From assembly GCF_024436375.1 (NCBI RefSeq), contig NZ_JAFMZM010000004.1, positions 186,001-250,000 on the forward strand: DNA of 64,000 nucleotides. The letters run 5' to 3'. Below, one piece after another: positions 16,963 through 26,995 of the stretch. Numbering within the stretch: position 1 is the stretch's first letter; each line of letters begins with the position of its first letter. Below the pieces are notes generated by a model. The model saw nothing but the letters and a program-made list of their open reading frames with translations, was not told the origin of the DNA and did no database searches. The position numbers and the translations under genes were made by a program. The stretch is from Nocardioides astragali. GTDB lineage: Bacteria > Actinomycetota > Actinomycetes > Propionibacteriales > Nocardioidaceae.

Positions 16963-17093
16963 CAGGTTCGTGCCACCCCCACTCGGCCGCGTACGTGCCG
17001 TACGGCGCAGTGCCGCACGGGTCGCTTGTCGCGGGCCGGCCTCGCCCGGAACGGGGGACCCGCTCGCGGTGCCCAGCGCCGGAGGATCGGCCC

Positions 17094-18572
17094 ATGGGCG
17101 ATCGTGTCCCGCTTCCGCAGCGTGAACCGTCGCTGCTCGACGCCCTGGTCCCCCTGACGACCCTGGTCCTGCTGATCGGCGGTTCGCTGGCGCTCTTCGG
17201 GCTGGACGCCCTCGACGGGCCCATCCAGGTGGCGCTCGTCCTCTGCGCGGCGGTAGCGGCACTCACGGCACTCACGAACGGTCACTCCTGGGCGGAGGTC
17301 CAGACGGCCGGGCAGGGTGCGATGGCATCGGTCACCAGTGCCGTCTTCATCCTCCTCGCGGTCGGGGCGCTGATCGGCACCTGGAACCTCTCCGGCACGA
17401 TCCCCACGCTCGTCTACTACGGGATCCAGGTGCTCTCGCCCGGCTGGTACTACGCGGCGAGCGCGATCATCTGCGGGGTGGTTGCGCTGAGCATCGGCAG
17501 CTCGTGGACGACGGCCGGCACGATCGGCGTGGGCTTGGTGGGGATCGCCACCATGCTCGGCGTCTCTCCGGCGATCACCGCCGGAGCGGTCATCTCAGGT
17601 GCCTACCTCGGCGACAAGACCTCACCCCTGTCGGAGACGACGGTCCTGTCCGCACAGCTGGTCAAGGTGGACGTCCACGACCACATCAGGCGTCAGGTCT
17701 GGACCTCGGTGCCGGCGTTCGCGGTCGCGCTCGTCGTGTTCCTGGTGCTGGGCTGGACGCACACGGGCCAGTCCGAGGACACCGTGTCGACCACCACCGA
17801 GCTGAGCGCCCTGTCCGAGGTGTTCTGGATCAACCCCGTCAACCTCCTCCCGCTGGTCCTGCTCGCCTATCTCTCCATCCGGAGGGTGCCCGCCTCCCTC
17901 GCGCTGCTCGGCTCGGCCCTGTTCGCGGGGTTGATGGCGGCCTTCACCCAGCCCGACGTGGTCGCAGGCTTCGTCAGCGGCACGGGGTCCGTCGTGACCG
18001 ACGCCGTCAAGGCGACCTGGCAGGCCATGGCGACCGGCTTCGACATGAGCTCCGGCGTCGCCGACGTCGATCGACTGGTGTCGCGTGGCGGCATGGCCTC
18101 CATGCTGCTCACTCTCTGGCTGATCTTCGGGGCTGTGACCCTCGGTGCCCTGCTGGAGCACTTCGGCCTGATCGCGCGTCTGGTGGATCCGATGATCTCC
18201 TCTGCGAGGAGCACCGGACGGCTCTTCCTGACCGTCTTCGCGTGCGGCTTCGGCCTCAACGTCGTCGCCGGGGACCAGTACATCGCACTGGTGCTTCCCT
18301 CGCGCGTCTTCCGCATGGAGTTCGCCGAGCGCGGCCTGGCCCCGACCAACCTGTCGCGGCTGGCCGCCGACAGCGGCACCGTCACCTCGCCGTTGGTGCC
18401 GTGGAACTCCTGTGGGGCATTCATGGGCGCGACCCTGGGCGTGTCGACCTTGTTGTACGCGCCGTACGCCGTCTTCTGCTACGCCAGCCCGATCCTGAGC
18501 GTCCTCTACGGCTACACCGGTTTCCGGATCGAGAAGATCACGCCCTCCGACACGGCCAGGGAGCTGACATGA
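17094..18572 (+). CDS. nhaC: NhaC family Na+/H+ (or related) antiporter
   Basis: 492 aa with about eleven membrane helices. GGAGGA at 17081-17086 fixes the ATG at 17094. NhaC hallmarks are visible: SIGSSWTTAGTIGVGLVGI, GAVISGAYLGDKTSPLSETT and the late NVVAGDQYIALVLPSRVF with AADSGTVTSPLVPWNSCG. The family exchanges sodium or organic acids for protons. It is followed by an amino-acid permease (ATGA overlap) and arginine deiminase, so it probably supports pH balance or product exchange during arginine breakdown; some NhaC-fold proteins are amino-acid antiporters. The role in arginine use is inferred from the operon only. Confidence 0.88.
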   Translation: MGDRVPLPQREPSLLDALVPLTTLVLLIGGSLALFGLDALDGPIQVALVLCAAVAALTALTNGHSWAEVQTAGQGAMASVTSAVFILLAVGALIGTWNLSGTIPTLVYYGIQVLSPGWYYAASAIICGVVALSIGSSWTTAGTIGVGLVGIATMLGVSPAITAGAVISGAYLGDKTSPLSETTVLSAQLVKVDVHDHIRRQVWTSVPAFAVALVVFLVLGWTHTGQSEDTVSTTTELSALSEVFWINPVNLLPLVLLAYLSIRRVPASLALLGSALFAGLMAAFTQPDVVAGFVSGTGSVVTDAVKATWQAMATGFDMSSGVADVDRLVSRGGMASMLLTLWLIFGAVTLGALLEHFGLIARLVDPMISSARSTGRLFLTVFACGFGLNVVAGDQYIALVLPSRVFRMEFAERGLAPTNLSRLAADSGTVTSPLVPWNSCGAFMGATLGVSTLLYAPYAVFCYASPILSVLYGYTGFRIEKITPSDTARELT

Positions 18573-20035
18573 CCACGTCCGAGAAGGCATCGACCGAGAC
18601 CGAGGAAGGCGGTGCGGTCCAGAAGATGACGCTGCCGACCCTGACCGCGATGGTCATCGGCGGCATGGTCGGGGCCGGCGTCTTCTCCCTCCCTGGGCGG
18701 TTCGGCGTCGCCACCGGGATCCTGGGATCCCTGATCGCCTGGGCGATCGCGGGTGCCGGCATGCTGATGCTCGCGTTCGTCTTCCAGAACCTGGCGCTCC
18801 GCAAGCCCGAGCTCGACTCCGGGGTGTTCATCTACGCCAAGGCCGGCTTCGGCGACTACGCCGGGTTCAACTCCGCGGTCGGGTTCTGGGCGAGCACGGT
18901 CGCCGGCAACGCGTTCTACTGGGTGTTCATCACCGCGACGCTGGGCGCGTTCTTCGACGGCTTCGGCGACGGGGACACGGTGCTGGCACTGCTGCTGTCC
19001 ACCGTCGGGGTGTGGGCATTCCACGTCCTGATCGCCCGCGGCGTGCGCGACGCAGCGGTCATCAACCGGATCGTCACGATCTTCAAGATCCTGCCGATCC
19101 TCGTCTTCATCGTGGTCCTCCTCCTCTCGCTCGACGCCGGTGTCTTCGCCGACAACTGGACCGCGTACGGGTACGGGGACCTGGGATCGCTCGACGAGCA
19201 GGTGCGCAACACGATGATCATCACGACGTTCGTGTTCCTGGGCATCGAGGGCGCCAGCGTCTACTCCCGCTATGCCACGAAGCGCGAGGACGTCGGCAGG
19301 GCCACCGTCATGGGGCTCCTCAGCGTGCTCTCGATCTTCTCACTGGTGACGCTGTCGAGCTATGCCGTGATGCCGCAGCCCGAGATCGCCGGCACCCGAC
19401 AGCCGTCGATGGTCGGGCTGTTCGCGCACGTCGTCGGCGACTGGGGTGAGGCGTTCATCAGCATCGCGGTCATCGTGTCGGTGCTGGGTGCCTACCTCGC
19501 CTGGACGTTGATGGCTGCCGAGGTGATGTACATCCCGGCGCGCAACCAGGACTTCCCCGAGTTCCTCGGCCGCGAGAACGACAACGGCACCCCGATCACC
19601 GCTCTCGTGGTCACCTCGATCGCCGTCCAGTCTGTGCTGCTCCTGACCCTCGTCGTCGCGGACGCGCTGAACTTCCTCCTCGACCTGTGCACCAGCCTCG
19701 CGCTCGTGCCGTACTTCCTCGCTGCCGCCTACTCCCTGAAGCTCTCGCTGACAGGGGAGGGCTACGAGGGGGAGTCACGTGGGGTGCAGCGCAGGGAAGG
19801 GATCATCGCCGGGATCGCGACGGTCTACACCCTCTTCCTGTTCGATGCCGCCGGCCTCGAGTTCCTGCTTCTCTCCGCGGTGATCCTCGGGCCGGCCTCG
19901 CTCCTCTACGTCAAGGCCCGCAGCGAGTCCGGCCGCCGACTGTTCACTCCCACCGAGATCGGCCTCTTCGTCATCATCGTGGCCGCCGGCGTCACGGGTG
20001 TGGTCGGCCTGTGGACGGGCCGGATCACCCTCTGA
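18569..20035 (+). CDS. APC-family amino acid permease (arginine/ornithine antiporter type)
   Basis: 488 aa with about twelve to thirteen helices; the ATG overlaps the nhaC stop (ATGA). The first helix carries [19 protein letters not shown], the substrate-binding start of the basic amino acid/polyamine antiporter group, and the sixth helix region reads [17 protein letters not shown]. The order permease-arginine deiminase is the classic ArcD-ArcA pairing, so import of arginine in exchange for ornithine or citrulline is the best reading. No ornithine carbamoyltransferase or carbamate kinase lies nearby, so citrulline rather than ornithine may be the exported product. Substrate is inferred. Confidence 0.87.
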   Translation: MTTSEKASTETEEGGAVQKMTLPTLTAMVIGGMVGAGVFSLPGRFGVATGILGSLIAWAIAGAGMLMLAFVFQNLALRKPELDSGVFIYAKAGFGDYAGFNSAVGFWASTVAGNAFYWVFITATLGAFFDGFGDGDTVLALLLSTVGVWAFHVLIARGVRDAAVINRIVTIFKILPILVFIVVLLLSLDAGVFADNWTAYGYGDLGSLDEQVRNTMIITTFVFLGIEGASVYSRYATKREDVGRATVMGLLSVLSIFSLVTLSSYAVMPQPEIAGTRQPSMVGLFAHVVGDWGEAFISIAVIVSVLGAYLAWTLMAAEVMYIPARNQDFPEFLGRENDNGTPITALVVTSIAVQSVLLLTLVVADALNFLLDLCTSLALVPYFLAAAYSLKLSLTGEGYEGESRGVQRREGIIAGIATVYTLFLFDAAGLEFLLLSAVILGPASLLYVKARSESGRRLFTPTEIGLFVIIVAAGVTGVVGLWTGRITL

Positions 20036-20058
20036 CCACCACCAGGAAGGAATCGGAC

Positions 20059-21345
20059 ATGACCACTGAGCAGACGCCTCCGCCGGAGGCACCAGGAGCC
20101 GGCGCCTCGTCGGCGTACGGCGTTCACTCTGAGGTCGGAACGCTGCGCAAGGTGCTCGTGTGTGCCCCCGGGCTGGCGCACCGCCGGCTCACGCCGACCA
20201 ACTCCGACGCGTTGCTCTTCGACGACGTCATGTGGGTGGACAACGCCCGGCGCGACCACGCGGACTTCGTCACCGAGCTGAGGGCGCGCGGTGTCGACGT
20301 GGTGGAGCTGCACGACGTCCTGGCCCAGACCATGGCGGTGCCCGGCGCGAAGGACTGGTTGCTCGAGCGGAAGATCACCGCGAACGAGGTCGGCCACGGA
20401 CTCGTCGACGAGACCCTTGCCTTCCTCCGGACCCTGGACGACGCCCGGCTCGCGGAGCTGCTCATCGGCGGACTGGCGACCAACGACCTTCCCGACAACT
20501 TCCGCTCGGGCTTCGTCGCCCTGGCCCGCGAGACGACCGGCTCGCGTGAGTACCTGATGCAGCCGCTCCCCAACACCCTCTACACCCGTGACACGACCTG
20601 CTGGCTGTACGGCGGCCTGACCATGAACCCGCTCTACTGGCCCGCTCGACACGACGAGACGCTGCTCTACAAGGCGATCTACCAGTTCCATCCCGACTTC
20701 GTCGGCGCGAAGGTCTGGTGGGGTGACCCCGAGATCGACTGGGGACTGGCGACCATCGAGGGCGGCGACGTGATGCCGATCGGCAACAAGACCGTGCTCA
20801 TCGGCATGAGCGAGCGCACCTCGCGCCAGGCCATCACGCAGGTCGCCAAGGCGCTCTTCGAGCAGGAGGCCGCGGAGTGCGTGGTCGTGGCAGGCATGCC
20901 CAAGCTCCGGGCGGCGATGCACCTCGACACAGTGATCACGTTCGCCGATCGTGACCTCGTCACCTACTTCCCGGGAATCGTCGACGGGATCCACGCCTTC
21001 ACGCTGCGTCCCAGCGACGGCGAGCACGGCATCGAGGTCACTGACGAGGGCGACCGGATGTTCGTCGACGTGGTCGCGGAGGCCTTGGGCCTGAAGGCGT
21101 TGAGGTCGGTGGAGACGGGAGGAGACGTCTACGCGTCGGAGCGCCAGCAGTGGGACAGCGGCAACAACGCGGTCGCCGTGGAGCCGGGCGTCGTGTTCAC
21201 CTACGACCGGAACACCTACACCAACGCGTTGCTCCGCCGTGCCGGCGTCGAGGTCATCCCGATCGTCGGCGCCGAGCTGGGCCGGGGGCGGGGTGGCGGT
21301 CACTGCATGACCTGTCCGATCACCCGCGACGCGGTGGACTACTGA
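20059..21345 (+). CDS. arcA: Arginine deiminase
   Basis: 428 aa. It hydrolyses L-arginine to L-citrulline and ammonia. Conserved elements: [17 protein letters not shown], the [13 protein letters not shown] core with the catalytic His-x-Asp, and the C-terminal GGHCMTCP whose first Cys (residue 416) is the nucleophile. Length is close to other arcA products (about 410). AGGAAGGAA precedes the ATG at 20059. It is the last gene of a nhaC-permease-arcA set and overlaps the end of the convergent MalT-like gene by 7 bases. Expected to be cytoplasmic; ammonia release would raise pH, and ATP could be gained only if arcB and arcC are elsewhere. Confidence 0.95.
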   Translation: MTTEQTPPPEAPGAGASSAYGVHSEVGTLRKVLVCAPGLAHRRLTPTNSDALLFDDVMWVDNARRDHADFVTELRARGVDVVELHDVLAQTMAVPGAKDWLLERKITANEVGHGLVDETLAFLRTLDDARLAELLIGGLATNDLPDNFRSGFVALARETTGSREYLMQPLPNTLYTRDTTCWLYGGLTMNPLYWPARHDETLLYKAIYQFHPDFVGAKVWWGDPEIDWGLATIEGGDVMPIGNKTVLIGMSERTSRQAITQVAKALFEQEAAECVVVAGMPKLRAAMHLDTVITFADRDLVTYFPGIVDGIHAFTLRPSDGEHGIEVTDEGDRMFVDVVAEALGLKALRSVETGGDVYASERQQWDSGNNAVAVEPGVVFTYDRNTYTNALLRRAGVEVIPIVGAELGRGRGGGHCMTCPITRDAVDY

Positions 21346-24104
21346 CGCGCTCGGCGCTCGACCACGCGGATCCCGAGCAGTCCTCGATCACGCCCGACCT
21401 GCAGCGCTTCGGCACGTCGTTCCACCCCCAGCTTGCGGTAGATGGACGCCAGGTGCGTCTTGACCGTGTTCTCGGTGACGAAGAGGGCTCGCGCGATGTC
21501 GCCGTACGAGCCGCCCAGGGCCAGCTGCTCGAACACCTCCGACTCCCGAGGCGTCAGGTCGGCTATGAGCGGAACACTCGAGGTCCTTTCGCGCGCGGGT
21601 GGTACGGCGTGTGCCCCCGCCCGGGCCGCCTCGAGGAGAGGACGACGGCGGGCGAGGTAGGTGAGCTCGTAGGACTCCATGGCCGCCAGCGCCTCGGCGG
21701 CGAAGGGATGTGCGTCCTTGCGCCGGACCTCCTGCTTGAGGCTGTCGAGGAAGTCGTCGCCGGCGCGAAGTGCGGCGGTGAGAACATGGAGGTGCCGGTG
21801 GGTGGCCACGGTGGTCAGCAGGTGGGGCAGAGCAGCCCGGGCGCCACCGGCGTCGCCGGCGAGGAAGAGGAGGGTGAGCCGCACCGCTTCCACTCCCGAC
21901 CGGATCAGCAGGCGCGGAGACGGAGTGACTGCGAGCTCGTCGAGGATCTCGATGGCCTCGGTCACCTTGCCGTCGAACGCGGTGCGGACCGCTGAGAACA
22001 GCCCGGCCTCGGTGGCGCAACCCAGGGTGAGGAGGGAGTCGATCTCCTCCGCAAGTGCCACATCGTCGCCCGCGGCAACGGCGAGCTGCGCCTTGGTGGC
22101 GCCGACGAGCGCGAGTGCGAAGGCCGGCACAGGTGTGGGCACGGCGAACGGCCCGGCCAAGGTCCGCTCCGCGTCCTGAAGGTGACCGCCCTCAAGGAGG
22201 AGCCGCGCGCGGAGGACCGTGCCCAGGACCACGACCAACGGGTCATGTGGTGCCGCTGACGTGCGAGCGCGCTCCAGGTCCGCTGCCGCCGCCTCGAGGT
22301 CGAGGGCTTGGAACTCGGCCCACGCCAGGGCCAGCCGGGAGCGGTGCGCGTTGATGTCGTCATCCAGCTCGCTCGCGACCGCCAGCCGGAGGCATTCCGC
22401 GGCATGCGTGAGTGCCGACTGCATCGCGCCCTCGGCGGCGTCGAGGAGGGCACACTGACCGAGCGCCTCGACGATCAGCTGCTCGTAGCCCAGCGACCTG
22501 GCCATGGACAGGGCCTCACGCGAGTGACGCAGGGCAGTCTCCAGATCCCCCTGCCAGCACTCGGCGGCCCCCAGCTCGAGCAGGGTCGCGCAGGTGCGGA
22601 CGATCGACAGAGTCGATGCACCGGAGGACTCGAGCACGGCGTGAGCCGAGGCGATCGCCGTGCCCAGGTCGGCCCAGCCGAGTCGGGCCTCCCATAGGCG
22701 CAGCCGGGTGACGTCGGCACGCAGCTGGACGTCCGCCGGCGCGCTCCCGGGCGCGCCCTCCGGGCCCGTGGCCGCCAAGCCGATCTCGGCGCTGGCGACG
22801 AGACTGACTGCTTCGCCGAGGTCGTTGGTCTGGATGCGGCACAGCGCCTCGATACCGAGCAGCTGCGCGTGGGTCGAGCGGTAGGCCGGCGACAGGTGAC
22901 GCAGGCCGTCATCGACGACATCGACCCGCCCGAGGGCGAGCAGGTCGGGCGCAAGGTCCAGCAGGACGGAGCCGAGCAGCCGCTCCTCCCCGCTCAACAT
23001 CGCATGCCGCAGGGCCTCGATCGGGTTGCCCGTCGCGCGGGCGAAGGCGGCTCCGCGCACATGAGCGTCGCTGATGGCCTGGGGGGTGCTGTGCATCGCC
23101 TGACGGCGCAGGGCCTCGACCAGGAGCGGATGCAACCGCCACACGAGCCCGCCTCCGGCGCCATCCGGGTAGGCCGTGACCAGCAGCCCGGCTCGAGCGA
23201 GGTCGGTGAGCCGTTGGTCGGCGTCGGCATGTCCGGACAGGGTGATCGCGGACTCCGCTGTCACCTCGGCCTCGTCACAGATCGACATCAGGACCTGACG
23301 CGTGTCCTCCGACAGTCCGTCCAACGACTCGCTCAGGAGGTAGTCCAGGACCGGTTGTTCTGTCGAGCGCATCATGAGGTGCGCGGTCCGAGGATCTTCG
23401 GACGCGTCCAGCGTGCGTGCCGCCAGGATCAGCGCCGCCGCCCAGCCTCGCGTGTGCTCCTGCAGCTGTGCCACGTCGGCCGCCGTCGCACGCGGAGCAT
23501 GCGACCGGACGAGCTCTGCGGCCTCGTGGTCGTCGAAGCCCAGCTGACCGGCTCGGATCATGACGAGCCGCCCCGCGAGGTCGAGCGGAACCAGCGGGAG
23601 GGGGAGGTCCCGCCGGCTGAGCAGCACGAGCCGGACGGCCTCCGGGACCGCTGACAGCACGTGGCCGAGCAGCGTGAGGCTGTCCACGGGAAGCTCATGG
23701 GCGTCGTCGATCACGATCGTCACCGGCGCAGTTCCGGGAGGGACACGCGATCGCAGCGCGCCCACCGCCAGCTCGAAGCCGCTCGCCTCGCCGTGGGTCT
23801 GCCGCACCTCGTCCGTGGTCGTCTGCGCCAGCCCCACCGCTGAGAACAGAGCCGGGACCACCTCCTCGGGCTCGGCCGCGGACAACCAGTGGACTCCCGG
23901 ACCTGACGTGCCACCTCTGCGGGCCCATTCGGCAGCGAGGACCGTCTTGCCCGACCCGGCCGGGGCGACGACGAACGTCAGTGCGGCCGCGCGGTCGAAG
24001 AGCCTGGTGAGCCGCTCACGTGGGACAAGACGGTCCGGCGGTGCTGGTGGGCCGTGGGGCGAGGGCGCCGGCGACTGCTCGCTCCCGTGCAGATCCCAGG
24101 CCAC
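21339..24104 (-). CDS. MalT/LAL-like LuxR-family ATP-dependent transcriptional regulator
   Basis: 921 aa, a size typical of large STAND-type LuxR regulators. Order: N-terminal NTPase with Walker A APAGSGKT at residues 47-54 and Walker [11 protein letters not shown] near 130; a winged-helix/arm region; a long alpha-helical, TPR-like sensor (about 330-840); and a C-terminal LuxR helix-turn-helix (about 850-905: [15 protein letters not shown], then [16 protein letters not shown]). Ligand and ATP binding usually drive oligomerisation and activation. It converges on arcA with a 7-base overlap, so control of the arginine genes is likely but inferred; the antisense tail may also affect arcA mRNA. 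Confidence 0.9.
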   Translation of the reverse strand: MAWDLHGSEQSPAPSPHGPPAPPDRLVPRERLTRLFDRAAALTFVVAPAGSGKTVLAAEWARRGGTSGPGVHWLSAAEPEEVVPALFSAVGLAQTTTDEVRQTHGEASGFELAVGALRSRVPPGTAPVTIVIDDAHELPVDSLTLLGHVLSAVPEAVRLVLLSRRDLPLPLVPLDLAGRLVMIRAGQLGFDDHEAAELVRSHAPRATAADVAQLQEHTRGWAAALILAARTLDASEDPRTAHLMMRSTEQPVLDYLLSESLDGLSEDTRQVLMSICDEAEVTAESAITLSGHADADQRLTDLARAGLLVTAYPDGAGGGLVWRLHPLLVEALRRQAMHSTPQAISDAHVRGAAFARATGNPIEALRHAMLSGEERLLGSVLLDLAPDLLALGRVDVVDDGLRHLSPAYRSTHAQLLGIEALCRIQTNDLGEAVSLVASAEIGLAATGPEGAPGSAPADVQLRADVTRLRLWEARLGWADLGTAIASAHAVLESSGASTLSIVRTCATLLELGAAECWQGDLETALRHSREALSMARSLGYEQLIVEALGQCALLDAAEGAMQSALTHAAECLRLAVASELDDDINAHRSRLALAWAEFQALDLEAAAADLERARTSAAPHDPLVVVLGTVLRARLLLEGGHLQDAERTLAGPFAVPTPVPAFALALVGATKAQLAVAAGDDVALAEEIDSLLTLGCATEAGLFSAVRTAFDGKVTEAIEILDELAVTPSPRLLIRSGVEAVRLTLLFLAGDAGGARAALPHLLTTVATHRHLHVLTAALRAGDDFLDSLKQEVRRKDAHPFAAEALAAMESYELTYLARRRPLLEAARAGAHAVPPARERTSSVPLIADLTPRESEVFEQLALGGSYGDIARALFVTENTVKTHLASIYRKLGVERRAEALQVGRDRGLLGIRVVERRARQ

Positions 24105-24189
24105 GCCTGCCTCCCAGTGGACACCGCGGGTGCGGCACCTGTGAGAACGGGTGCGTCCGAGCGCCGCCAGGGTGCCGACCTACATCAGT

Positions 24190-24216
24190 GTTGACCGCCC
24201 GCCTGCCAGCGTCAAC
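24190..24216. promoter_or_regulatory. Inverted repeat GTTGAC-N15-GTCAAC upstream of the MalT-like gene
   Basis: A perfect 6+6 inverted repeat in the 198-base divergent region 24105-24302. Each arm contains TTGAC, a good -35 hexamer, one for each strand. On the minus strand TTGACG is followed 17 bases later by AACACT, a weak -10. It could be a promoter pair or a site for autoregulation. A CGCCGC/GCGGCG hairpin lies at 24247-24267. No gene is supported in this gap. Confidence 0.4.
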
Positions 24217-24302
24217 CAGCGCCATGGTCGCCCCCCTCGGGTGACGCGCCGCAGTCGTTCAGCGGCGACGCTTGACCACATCCCCTTGAGACGAGGTGTG
24301 CG

Positions 24303-24569
24303 ATGGCCCAGTACGTGATCCGTGTGCGAGGCCGGCTGTCCGCAGAGCTGACCGAGAGCTTCCCGTCGCTCGAGGTCGTGCCAGCCGCTCCGATGACGGT
24401 GCTCCACGGGCATCTTCCCGACCAGGCGGCGCTCGGAGGGGTGCTGACCCACCTCGACCTGCTCGGCGTCGAGATCCTGGAGGTGCTCCAGGTGCCACCA
24501 ACCTCGGCGCCTGTGGGCGGATCGGCCTCACCGGAATCGGGTGAGACGCATGCCGTTCACGAGCCCTAG
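24303..24569 (+). CDS. Small conserved actinobacterial protein
   Basis: 88 aa. The body (residues 1-64) reads as one ferredoxin-like unit: YVIRVRGRLSAELTESFP, then TVLHGHLPDQAALGGVLTHL and LLGVEILEV. I recognise this as a short protein type seen often in actinomycetes with no assigned function. The last 24 residues are a Pro/Ser-rich extension. GAGACGAGG precedes the ATG. The end overlaps the following membrane-hydrolase gene by 20 to 29 bases, depending on that gene's start. Coding use is as GC3-rich as in its neighbours. Confidence 0.72.
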   Translation: MAQYVIRVRGRLSAELTESFPSLEVVPAAPMTVLHGHLPDQAALGGVLTHLDLLGVEILEVLQVPPTSAPVGGSASPESGETHAVHEP

Positions 24570-26268
24570 CCCTGCAGCGGCGGTCGTCGAAGAGGGTGGG
24601 CCGGCGGCCGAGTCCCCGGGACTGATCGACCGGATCGGCGGGCTCGTGCGCCGCTGCCACCTGCTGCCGGCCGGGGTCGCGTTCGCAGTCCTGTTCGTCT
24701 GCCTCTCGCTGACGCCGTCGCTGCTGCCGCGGCCTCCCTTGTTCCAGGGCATCGTCAGCGGCGCGGCGGGCGCATCGGGATACGGGTTCGGAGTGTTCGT
24801 CGCATGGTGCTGGAGAGGGCTCCGGGACACGCAGCGCGAGCCCTGGCCGGGGTGGGCACGCTCGGTGCTCCTGGTCGGGAGTGCCGCGGCGCTCGTCACG
24901 AGCCTGGTGCTGGGCGTCCGGTGGCAGGACGAGGCACACCGGCTCGCCGGGACGGAGGCGACCCCGGTGGCGTACGCGCTCCTGGCGCCCCCGGTCGCAC
25001 TGCTGGTCGCCGCTGCCCTGCTCGCCCTCGCGCGCGGGGTCAGGGCGGTGACCCGCAGGGCGGCGGGACTGCTCGAGCGCCGTCTCAAGCCGTCCGTGGC
25101 GCGAGTCCTGGGGGTCGTGCTGGTGGGCATCGTCGCGTGGAGCCTGGTCAGCGGAGTGGCCGGCGACGCGGGGCTCCGAGCTCTCGACGCCTCCTTCGCC
25201 ATCCGTGACCTGGAGACTCCGTCGGGGGTCGTGAGGCCCACGACGGCCCTGCGCTCGGGCAGCGAGCAGTCCCTGGTCGAGTGGGACTCACTCGGCCGGG
25301 AGGGCCGGACCTTCGTCGGCCGCGGCCCCACGGCGGACGAGATCGCCGAGCTCACGGGTCGACCCGCGATGGAGCCGATCCGGGCCTACGCCGGGCTCGG
25401 CAACGCCGAGGACGCCGAGGACCGGGCCGCCCTTGCGGTGGACGATCTCGAGCGCGCCGGCGGTTTCGATCGGCAGCACCTGCTCGTGGTGACCACGACT
25501 GGCACCGGGTGGGTCGAGCCCAGCGCCGCGAGCGGGTTCGAGTACGTCACCGGCGGGGACTCGGCGATCGTCGGCATGCAGTACTCACACCTCGCCTCCT
25601 GGCTCTCCTTCCTCGTCGACGCCGCCCGGGCGCGGGAGGCCGGGCGAGCCCTGTTCGACGCCGTCTACGAGCGCTGGTCCGTCCTTCCGCTCGACGATCG
25701 TCCCGAGCTCTACGTGTTCGGCGAGAGCCTCGGCTCGTTCGGAGCCGAGGAGGCCTTCAGCGGTGAGTTCGACATGAACAACCGGACTTCCGGCGCACTG
25801 CTCGTCGGGCCGCCCAACTTCAATCCGCTCTACCGCAGCTTCATCGACGACCGGGACCCTGGTTCCCGAGAGGTCGAGCCTGTCTACCGCGGGGGGCGGA
25901 TCATCCGGTTCACCACGCGAGCGGAGCGTCCGCAGCCGGAGGGTGAGCTGTGGCCGGGGAGCCGGGTGCTCTACCTCCAGCACGCCTCCGATCCCGTCAC
26001 CTGGTGGAGCACGGACCTGCTGCTGACCCGGCCGGACTGGCTCGAGGAGACGCGCGGGGACGACATACCGGGCAGCATGCGATGGATGCCGTTCGTCACC
26101 TTCCTGCAGGTGTCCGCCGACCTCGCGGGGGCGTTCTCGACCCAGCCGGCGCACGGACACAACTTCTCGGGTGAGCACGCCGCCGGGTGGGTCAACGTCG
26201 TGCAGCCTGAGGGATGGACGCAGGACATCACCGAACGACTCCGACAGGAGCTCGCCCGTTACCCGTGA
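24541..26268 (+). CDS. Membrane-anchored alpha/beta-hydrolase (DUF2319/Abhydrolase_9 type)
   Basis: 575 aa. The N-terminal 210 residues hold about five hydrophobic segments (for example VAFAVLFVCLSLTPSLLP), and the remainder is an extracytoplasmic or cytosolic alpha/beta-hydrolase domain. The nucleophile elbow is GESLGSFG (about residue 400); DPVTWW (about 483) and AHGHNFSG (about 537) may carry the acid and histidine. LVVTTTGTGWVEP (about 320) is a family hallmark. The start may be the GTG at 24541 or the ATG at 24550, both in frame. Substrate unknown; these proteins are common in mycolate-free as well as mycolate-bearing actinomycetes. The stop overlaps the convergent hdeD-like gene by 10 bases. 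Confidence 0.82.
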   Translation: MRRMPFTSPSPAAAVVEEGGPAAESPGLIDRIGGLVRRCHLLPAGVAFAVLFVCLSLTPSLLPRPPLFQGIVSGAAGASGYGFGVFVAWCWRGLRDTQREPWPGWARSVLLVGSAAALVTSLVLGVRWQDEAHRLAGTEATPVAYALLAPPVALLVAAALLALARGVRAVTRRAAGLLERRLKPSVARVLGVVLVGIVAWSLVSGVAGDAGLRALDASFAIRDLETPSGVVRPTTALRSGSEQSLVEWDSLGREGRTFVGRGPTADEIAELTGRPAMEPIRAYAGLGNAEDAEDRAALAVDDLERAGGFDRQHLLVVTTTGTGWVEPSAASGFEYVTGGDSAIVGMQYSHLASWLSFLVDAARAREAGRALFDAVYERWSVLPLDDRPELYVFGESLGSFGAEEAFSGEFDMNNRTSGALLVGPPNFNPLYRSFIDDRDPGSREVEPVYRGGRIIRFTTRAERPQPEGELWPGSRVLYLQHASDPVTWWSTDLLLTRPDWLEETRGDDIPGSMRWMPFVTFLQVSADLAGAFSTQPAHGHNFSGEHAAGWVNVVQPEGWTQDITERLRQELARYP

Positions 26269-26816
26269 ACCGCCGCCCCGTCGTTGAGGTGCCGCCTCCG
26301 CACCAGGAATCCGACGATGACCAAGACCACGCCCCAGACCGCCGCCACGAGTCCCAGGACCACGGCGAGCCCGACCGCGGACCTCCCCGGGTTCAGCACG
26401 AAGAGCAGCCCGAGGACGACGTCGACCGCGCCGCTGAGGAGCATGCCTGCACGTGACTCGGCCTCGCGGTCGAGCAAGGCGACCACGGCCTCGAGCAGGC
26501 CGCGGGCGATCAGCCAGATCCCCAGGACGCGGGTGAGCGTGACGGCGGTGAGACCCGGATCGGAGACCGCGAGCGCACCAGCGAGGAGGGCGACGATGCC
26601 CATCGCCCCGAGGACGGGGCGGACCGGGGAGCGCGGCGCCCCGAAGGCCTGGACGAGAGTCAGGGCACCGTCCGCCAGGGCCCAGACGCCCCAGAGGAGG
26701 GCGAGGGCGGTCGCAGTCGAGAGCGGGAAGAGCATCGCGACCACGCCGAACACGACAGCCAGCCCGCCGCGCACGACGAGGTGTGACCACGTCATGTCCC
26801 AGAGCCGCCACGCCAT
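26259..26816 (-). CDS. HdeD family membrane protein
   Basis: 185 aa with six short hydrophobic helices in three pairs, the HdeD pattern. The chosen ATG (MAWRLWDMTWSHLVVRGGLA) has GGGAGGT 6 bases upstream; a longer reading adds a basic, non-conserved lead. Motifs include GLAVVFGVVAMLFP and WLIARGLLEAVVALLDRE. HdeD in E. coli is an acid-resistance membrane protein; in actinomycetes the role is not shown. Its location near the arginine deiminase region could hint at acid or stress response, though it lies on its own transcript. It ends inside the hydrolase gene at 24541. Confidence 0.85.
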   Translation of the reverse strand: MAWRLWDMTWSHLVVRGGLAVVFGVVAMLFPLSTATALALLWGVWALADGALTLVQAFGAPRSPVRPVLGAMGIVALLAGALAVSDPGLTAVTLTRVLGIWLIARGLLEAVVALLDREAESRAGMLLSGAVDVVLGLLFVLNPGRSAVGLAVVLGLVAAVWGVVLVIVGFLVRRRHLNDGAAVHG

Positions 26817-26995
26817 GTCGACCTCCCGTCGGGCCGTTCCAACATGAACCGTAGGACGCGACGCACGGCGCCTGCCTCCCCCTCGACGGGTGGCCCGGGT
26901 CACCCGGTTCCGGTGAGCCTGTGTGCGGCGGCTCCGTCACCTGTCGTGTCCGTTTTCCGCTGGTGAGTGTCGGTGGCGCCGGTCAGACTGGTCGC

